NCBI GenBank assembly: GCA_037447655.1
Contig: JBBHKE010003284.1
Location: 1 to 11,062 of the forward strand
DNA length: 11,062 nucleotides
Source: Zygnema cylindricum
Lineage: Eukaryota > Streptophyta > Zygnematophyceae > Zygnematales > Zygnemataceae
Direction of reading: 5' to 3'
The notes under the pieces were generated by a model. The model was given only the letters and a program-made list of their open reading frames with translations, ran no database searches and was not told where the DNA came from. Shown in pieces: positions 1 to 5,600 of the stretch. Each line of letters starts with the position of its first letter. Within the stretch, counting starts at the first letter, position 1. Position numbers and translations under genes: made by a program.

Positions 1-482
1 AATTTTGAAAAAAAACATACATTCTAATTGTTTAATAATTATAATTTTGGTCTTTGAAAAAAATAAATGTCGGTCGCAAACATGCTTACACTAATATAGG
101 TATTCGTACAAAATCTGACAAATCGTACACAAATCGTACGTTCACACAGTCGAAACGTGGTTGCTGGACGAATATGTGCGAACGTGATATTTGACAACCC
201 GATTAGACCCCCTTTTTAGAGCACACATTCTCATGCGTCCGCGGCTACTAAAACTCATTAATTATACTTTTTCACTTAAAAAGGTACAATTTTGTACGGT
301 CTGACACTTTCCGTACACCACACTAATTGACTGATGGCGTACTTCCATTTTGTACGGTACTAAAAAAATAACCCTAAATAGAGTAAAGAAAAAAATAGAA
401 TGAACTACGCTAATGGAGAATAAAATATAAAAAAAGCGGGACGGAATTAGCGTAAACAACGCTAATAACGATTGGCGGTGTA
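1..482. mobile_element. Element A: 5'-truncated (by window edge) non-autonomous TIR element
   Basis: This stretch aligns almost base for base with 574-1057 at an offset of about 573, with scattered substitutions and small indels. It ends at 482 with the terminal repeat of the family (461-482), which has one mismatch to the end of element B. Position 1 corresponds to about base 84 of element B, so roughly 83 bases of this copy lie outside the window. It carries repeated TTAGCGTA/TACGCTAA motifs near its end (445-457 and 403-413). It has no ORF resembling a transposase, so it would be non-autonomous. The family was not recognised. Confidence 0.75.
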
Positions 483-514
483 CTATACTCTACACCGCCA
501 ATCGCTATTAGCGT
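459..514. repeat. Foldback formed by the A/B element junction
   Basis: The right terminus of element A (459-482) and the left terminus of element B (491-514) face each other across 8 bases. They form a 24-bp inverted repeat with one mismatched pair. It is nested inside a further 13-bp perfect inverted repeat (445-457 with 550-562, AATTAGCGTAAAC). Single-stranded DNA or RNA across 445-562 could fold into a strong hairpin. The simplest reading is that the hairpin is a by-product of two adjacent elements. Confidence 0.8.
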
Positions 515-1057
515 AGAAGTTTCTTTAGTGTTTACATTTAAATAGCGTGGTTTACGCTAATTAATATTTTGAAAATTTTGAAAAAAAACATACATTCTAA
601 TTGTTTACTAATGCTAATTTGGGTCTTTGAAAAAAATATATGTCGGTCGCAAACATGCTTACACTAATATAGGTACTTGTATAAAATCTGACAAATCGTA
701 TACATATCGTACGTTCACACGGTCGAAACGTGATTGTTGGACAAATATGTGCGAACGTGATGTTTGACAGCCCGATTTCATCCCCTTTTTAGAGCACATA
801 ATCTCATGCGTCCGCGGTTACTAAAACTCATTAGTTATACTTTTTCACTTAAAATAAGGTACAGTTTTGTACGGCCTGACACTGTTTGTACACCACACTA
901 ATTAAATGATGACGTACTTCCGTTTTGTTCGGTACTAACAAATTAACCCTAAATAGAGTAAAGAAAAAAATAGAATGAACTACGCTATTGGAGAATAAAA
1001 ATAAAAAAAAGCGGGACGGAATTAGCGTACACTACGCTAATAGCGATTGGCGGTGTA
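491..1057. mobile_element. Element B: complete 567-bp MITE-like element with perfect 26-bp TIRs
   Basis: Bases 491-516 are the exact reverse complement of 1032-1057; the outer ends read TACACCGCCAATCGC and GCGATTGGCGGTGTA. A second, subterminal inverted repeat of 10 bases (553-562 and 1020-1029, TACGCTAATT) lies inside, as is common for transposase-binding sites. The interior is AT-rich and has no convincing coding frame. It follows element A in the same orientation after only 8 bases (CTATACTC). No clean target duplication is visible: the flanks ACTATACTC and CTGTAGGTT do not match. TA is present at every terminus, so the true ends could be CACC...GGTG with a TA duplication (Tc1/mariner-like), or TACACC...GGTGTA with a longer duplication (MULE or hAT type). 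I cannot decide this from B alone. Confidence 0.8.
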
Positions 1058-2195
1058 CTGTAGGTTCTTCCTTTTCATGAGATTTTGTTAGCCGCTAGTC
1101 ATGTACGGAATCGTATTCCTTGGAACATTTTCATAGAAAAACACCCTAACAGGGTCAGAGTTTTATGAGCAATATTGCCCTTGTGATTGGCTGCACAGAT
1201 TCGATGCGTACGAATGGTCCGTATCTTCCCAACCAATACAAACAACGAACCAATATCTTTTCGCCTATCATCGGCCGTGCGAGGAGATCTGGATGTTCGC
1301 CAGATCCACATAAAAATGCGAGATGCGGGGGAATTGAACATTGAACCTGGAATGGGAAGCCGTTTTCTGGTCGTCGAGATGCCACACGGCTTCGCTCGAG
1401 CCTCTAATCAACGAGGGAGATTTTTAAAATTAAAATCAAATAATGCTCGTTTTAGGACGATTCAATGCCTTGAATAAGTTTAAAACTTTAAAGTTACTCG
1501 TTCTTTCGTCGTTGGGATGCCACTCGTTAATGTTTTTCATACATAAACTTAGTATCTCTCTAGAAATTATTTGGTGGTATATACAATTTACGAGTATACT
1601 AAATCTCTGCTCGGTTATTTTCTCAATAGTATCAAATCTGTATTTCGTTTGCCCAACCCGGAATCACAAGTACATCGCAAAAACTCCATTTCCTCGAATA
1701 AACGTTTTCGCTAAGTACTGTGATTTTATTACCGTAATTCTAAACGGAGTGTGTACCCTAAAAACCGTGACAATACGACGTGTATCGCTTATAATGTTTT
1801 TTTCAGCCTTCAAACTCACCTTTCTCCGTGCACACTGTCGGATTATTTATGTCGGCTGCGACGGACAGGTAATATTCTGATCGGCGGTCTCCAAACGGAA
1901 ATCAAACAGGTGTGCACGGAGTGAAAAGGACATTGTCGCTAATCGCGCGATACGCGGTGCTGTCACAGCTATTTATGTTTCGGCCTCAGTGAAGTACAGT
2001 ACATTTGATATTCTTTCACTTGCAGGATTGCAGCACGGAGAAGTCATAATTTCTGCAATCACTTGTTCTTCGGAAAATCCAACTCGACTCTCTGCTTTGC
2101 TGCCATAATACTTTACGAAACTGCAGTTCCGCGGAAATTGATTTCTTGCAATAATTTAACTTATAGGCAGACAGTTTTTCTTTTCCTAGGCAGCC
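1058..2195 (+). promoter_or_regulatory. Probable promoter and 5' leader region of the MET1-like gene
   Basis: This 1.1-kb stretch lies between the transposon pair and the ATG at 2196. No convincing gene is visible in it; open frames such as 1187-1477 and 1443-1880 have no recognisable motif. Three CCAAT-type motifs cluster within about 70 bases (ATTGG near 1184 on the reverse sense, CCAAT near 1231 and 1250). The sequence from 1180 to 1420 is richer in G+C than its surroundings. No clear TATA box or transcription start can be assigned. Pyrimidine-rich acceptor-like sequences end at 2025 (TTCTTTCACTTGCAG) and at 2193 (TTTTCTTTTCCTAGGCAG), the latter two bases before the ATG. A spliced 5' UTR is therefore plausible but unproven. 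Confidence 0.45.
1824..1921. repeat. 98-bp foldback repeat, copy 1 of a dispersed pair
   Basis: A 12-bp perfect inverted repeat, CTCCGTGCACAC (1824-1835) with GTGTGCACGGAG (1910-1921), bounds this segment. Its interior matches a diverged copy in intron 1 at about 2999-3105 in the same orientation, sharing blocks such as CCGTGCA, GGATTATT and CTCCAAA. Length, terminal inversion and dispersal suggest a tiny MITE or a fragment of a larger element. No target duplication was identified. Confidence 0.55.
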
Positions 2196-2608
2196 ATGGC
2201 TGTGGCCATGTCACCTTCTATAAAGGTAGCAGTAGGTGCAACACAGCTCCCATCAAGTTCTGTTACGTCACACAGAGCTTCAGTTTCAGTTTCAGTTCCT
2301 TGTGCACATTTGCAGTCGTCTTCTTCCGTACGCCAGTCAGGAATCTCTCGCTCTTCTTTCCTTGGAAACAACACCACCTTGGCTTGTAAGCAAAGGCAAA
2401 CTCAGAGATCTGTGTCCAGGAGCATCCGAGAAACCTCTCCATCAGTGACCGCATCATCACCTGAAGATACATATGTTGTGGAACTGGAGAAGCCGTACGG
2501 TCTCAAGTTCTACAAAGGAGATGATGGAGCAACTTACATCGATGCCATTGCTGAGAACTCCCCTGCAGAAAAATATTTTACTGAAGGCGATAAAGTACTT
2601 GAAACTAG
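2196..2608 (+). CDS. MET1: MET1-like exon 1: transit peptide and first half of the PDZ domain
   Basis: Encodes residues 1-137 and the first two bases of codon 138. The N-terminal part is rich in Ser, Val and Thr with few acidic residues, starting MAVAMSPSIKVAVG. The mature-type sequence begins near residue 88 and contains the PDZ carboxylate-binding-loop equivalent YGLKF (101-105). The donor is ACTAG|GTAAGC at 2609. Reading through the donor meets a stop at once (TAA, 2610-2612), so the intron must be removed for a full product. Confidence 0.93.
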
Positions 2609-5600
2609 GTAAGCGTCTGACAATGGCTTATGATGAATGATATTAGCTGGTTTGATTGAATGTACATATGTTCTGGTTGATTGTGTGATCTCACAAGCCT
2701 TGTCGTGTCTTCAATGCAAACCATGCACAGGTTTGTCGTCGCATTTGTCTCGTTTCTCCGAATAAGTGTGTGGGCTTACTGATGATCCATACGCACAGCC
2801 ACTTTGAACTGTTTAAAAGAAAAAAAAAATGAACAAATTTCTTAATATAAATGTTGAAATTTGGAGTATCCACTGTCTCCAGACAGATGTCTAGCGCCTC
2901 CACGGAAAGGAAGCTGATCGAGTTCTTAAGTTTTTAAAGCATGTCTGTAATACATCATGCATCGCTATTAGTGGTAATGTTTTATTTGGTCTCGAGACTT
3001 TCTGTCCGTGCATACTCATTGGATTATTATCTGATGTTTGCGATGGCAAGGTAAAATTCGTACCATACGTGACGCCCTCCAAATGAAATTCGGACAGTCT
3101 GCCCGAAAAATGTTTTAAGTGGCGAAAAAACACTAAAGCTAGTAGCAATACACGATGTAGTTGCCAAGATAGTACAGTGGCATGATGGGGCAGACGAGTT
3201 GTCAGAGGAGGAATCATTTTTTTTTTTCCCCTAAGTCCAGCTGCTGTTTTGAATGTGATGAATGCAAGGTTACTTTAGGCACGGTGGGCATTATGTACAA
3301 TGTTGCCTACATAATGGTCTCCTATGAGTGGTTTATACTGGATGCACATGCCGCTGGACTCAAAATGGTGGAAGTAATTGATGAAGTATATATATGAAAG
3401 ATAATCTTCTCTTGGAAATCTATTATTACAGAATGCAGGTGTAAGAACTTGCATAGCAAGGTTGTGATTTAAGTCTGCTTTCCATGTTGAAGGTGACTTT
3501 TATGATTTTGGGATTTCTGGTCATGTTTCTTTTAATTTTTTAAACTGATATTGGCCAACCATGACTTGTTTTTTTGGGCTTCTGGTTCTGTTTGGAGCTT
3601 CTGATGCGTCTTAACTAAATAGGAGCAATCTGTTTTTTCCAAATATTATACTTTCTTAACTCATTGGTGTAATTTTGAAGCTCATTGGTGTAACTTTGAA
3701 GCTCATTGGTGTAATGTTGAAGTTCATGGGTGTTTTTATTTTTGTTCACTGGTTTTGATTTTTGTGGCTGCAGTGCAATCTTTGGTGACGACATGTGGCC
3801 TGCAGCTGAATATGGCCGCACAATGTATTCAGTGAAGAATCGTATTGGTGTATTGTCTTTGAAAATGGAGAAAAAAAATGGTGAGTACATTGTTATTTAT
3901 CCCATTGGTGATGTATGGTAAATACATTTTTGTTTGTCGCATTAGTATATTAGCTCTGGAAATGGTACATTTTAATTTATTGCATCGGGATATTGGCTCT
4001 GAAAATGGAGAGGAGGAATGGTAAATACTTTTTTGTTTTAGTTCCCTACTATGATAGGCATTTGTGAACTTGTACAGCGATTTTAGTTGGTCTTTTATGA
4101 GTAATGTGCTTTTTGTTTGTAAGTTTGGATGAATACAACCCATCTTGGCTGTTTTTCGCGAATGGCTGGCTTCCGACTTATGAAAAAATTGAGTACCAGG
4201 CTAGTTCTTCTTTGACACCCGCATGTTTTCTTGGCCTTTGTCGGTTTGCAGGAGTCAAGCAGCCTGGCTTCTCTGGCAACGAGGAATGGAAGAATGAGAG
4301 GAATGCTGGAAACTACGGAGATGCTATTCGAGAAAAGCAGGTAGGTTTTTGGAGCTTTATGCTGGTTTAGAGAGGCTTTTGTTTGCACTCGGGAGATAAA
4401 CCCCATGTTAGTTATTGCGACATTTTGTGACGGTTTTTAATACGGAAGAAATTAACCCTGCTTGCCAACAGTGTCATTATGATGTTGACTCTGATATACA
4501 GTAATACAAAAGTCGAAAGCTCACAGTAACAACTGTTTCGATTGGCTTATTTTCAAGTAAATTTCAAAAATTGTTCAAACCATCTTTGAAGTAAATCGTG
4601 TGAGTTGATCCACTATGATCATTATTAGTGTGTTTACAAGCCCTCCAGTGTTTGTACAACATGATTATCAGCCGTGAATGTTCCCTTTTTTTTTGTGGCT
4701 TTGATCCTACTTTCTAATACATGTTGTGCGGTCTTTATTCATTGAAGTTTCAGTGTTTGGCTGATTATCCAGATTGCCGCTGGAAAGTCTTAAATTTTTT
4801 CTTTTGCTATTTTCTTACACAGATTGAAAATTACATTAAGAAGGTGGAGATGGAAGAGCAACGGGAGAAGGATCTAACAGAGGGTCTACAGAGTTACAAG
4901 TGAGTTGACAAATTTACCTAGTCATCAGAATTGTTTTTGTGTGCTTATCTCAAACAGGAGACCCGAGATTGTGAAGATCTACAAGATTTTGCTTGACACA
5001 ATTGTCTAGCAGCAGCTGGTAAAGGCTCCTTGGTGATGTTTTAGAAATAGAGATGTGACATGGATTTGTGTCAATGAGGCGAAATAATTCTTAAAAATAT
5101 ACTTTTGTCAATGGTTTTGTAATCCATGTTTCTCAGTGAGGCTTCTCCTTTGCCAGGTACAACATTTTTTTTTTTTGTTGAATCGTGTTGAAAATTTAAT
5201 GGTTTCTTAGTACGTGACCCACTTATGTTATACGCAACGCGTAAGCCTATTTATTAAATATGGAAAAATGTGCTGGCTCAAATATTTATGGCTATTTCAA
5301 GACTATCTGTTAAGTCGGTCATGTAAAGTGCTTGAGCTGGATACCAAATAGTGTATTAAAAAATTTGGAGCACGCTCCCTGTTGCTCCGTGAGTGAGAGA
5401 GGTCAAGTATAAGGCCTGACAAATGGATTGAAGAGTAGTTGTATTCTAAAATTCACGCCTGAAAACTTCGGCTGGGTTTTATTGTATGTGGCTTTCAGTG
5501 GTTGTCTAGGTGTTTTATGGGGTTAAGCATGTTTTCTTTCAGCCTCAAATGGATTTGTATACTAAGGAGAGCTTTTGGGATTATTTCTTCCTGTTTAATT

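Larger units (their letters stand above)
2609..3773 (+). other. Intron 1 (1165 bp)
   Basis: GT-AG intron in phase 2. It contains the second copy of the dispersed foldback repeat (2999-3105) and a 21-bp tandem repeat ending 40 bases before the acceptor. The rest is T-rich unique sequence in which I see no gene. Short open frames on both strands (for example 2891-3217 minus and 3182-3397 plus) have no recognisable protein features. Confidence 0.9.

Noticed and set aside
1-1057. Pair of long terminal repeats of a retrotransposon
   Set aside because: The copies end in inverted TACACC termini, not TG...CA, and only 8 bases separate the end of one from the start of the next. There is no room for an internal region, and no primer-binding or polypurine site was seen.
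1187-1477. 96-residue + frame and opposing minus frames at 1099-1385
   Set aside because: Open on both strands in a G+C-richer patch. No family resemblance was seen and it is more likely promoter or leader DNA.
1443-1880. 145-residue frame on the + strand upstream of the gene
   Set aside because: Its composition is like translated AT-rich noncoding DNA, there is no recognisable motif, and it crosses into the foldback repeat at 1824.
3615-3890. Minus-strand frame with a repeated ELQxYTN motif
   Set aside because: The repeat is the reverse translation of the 21-bp intron array, and the rest is antisense to exon 2.
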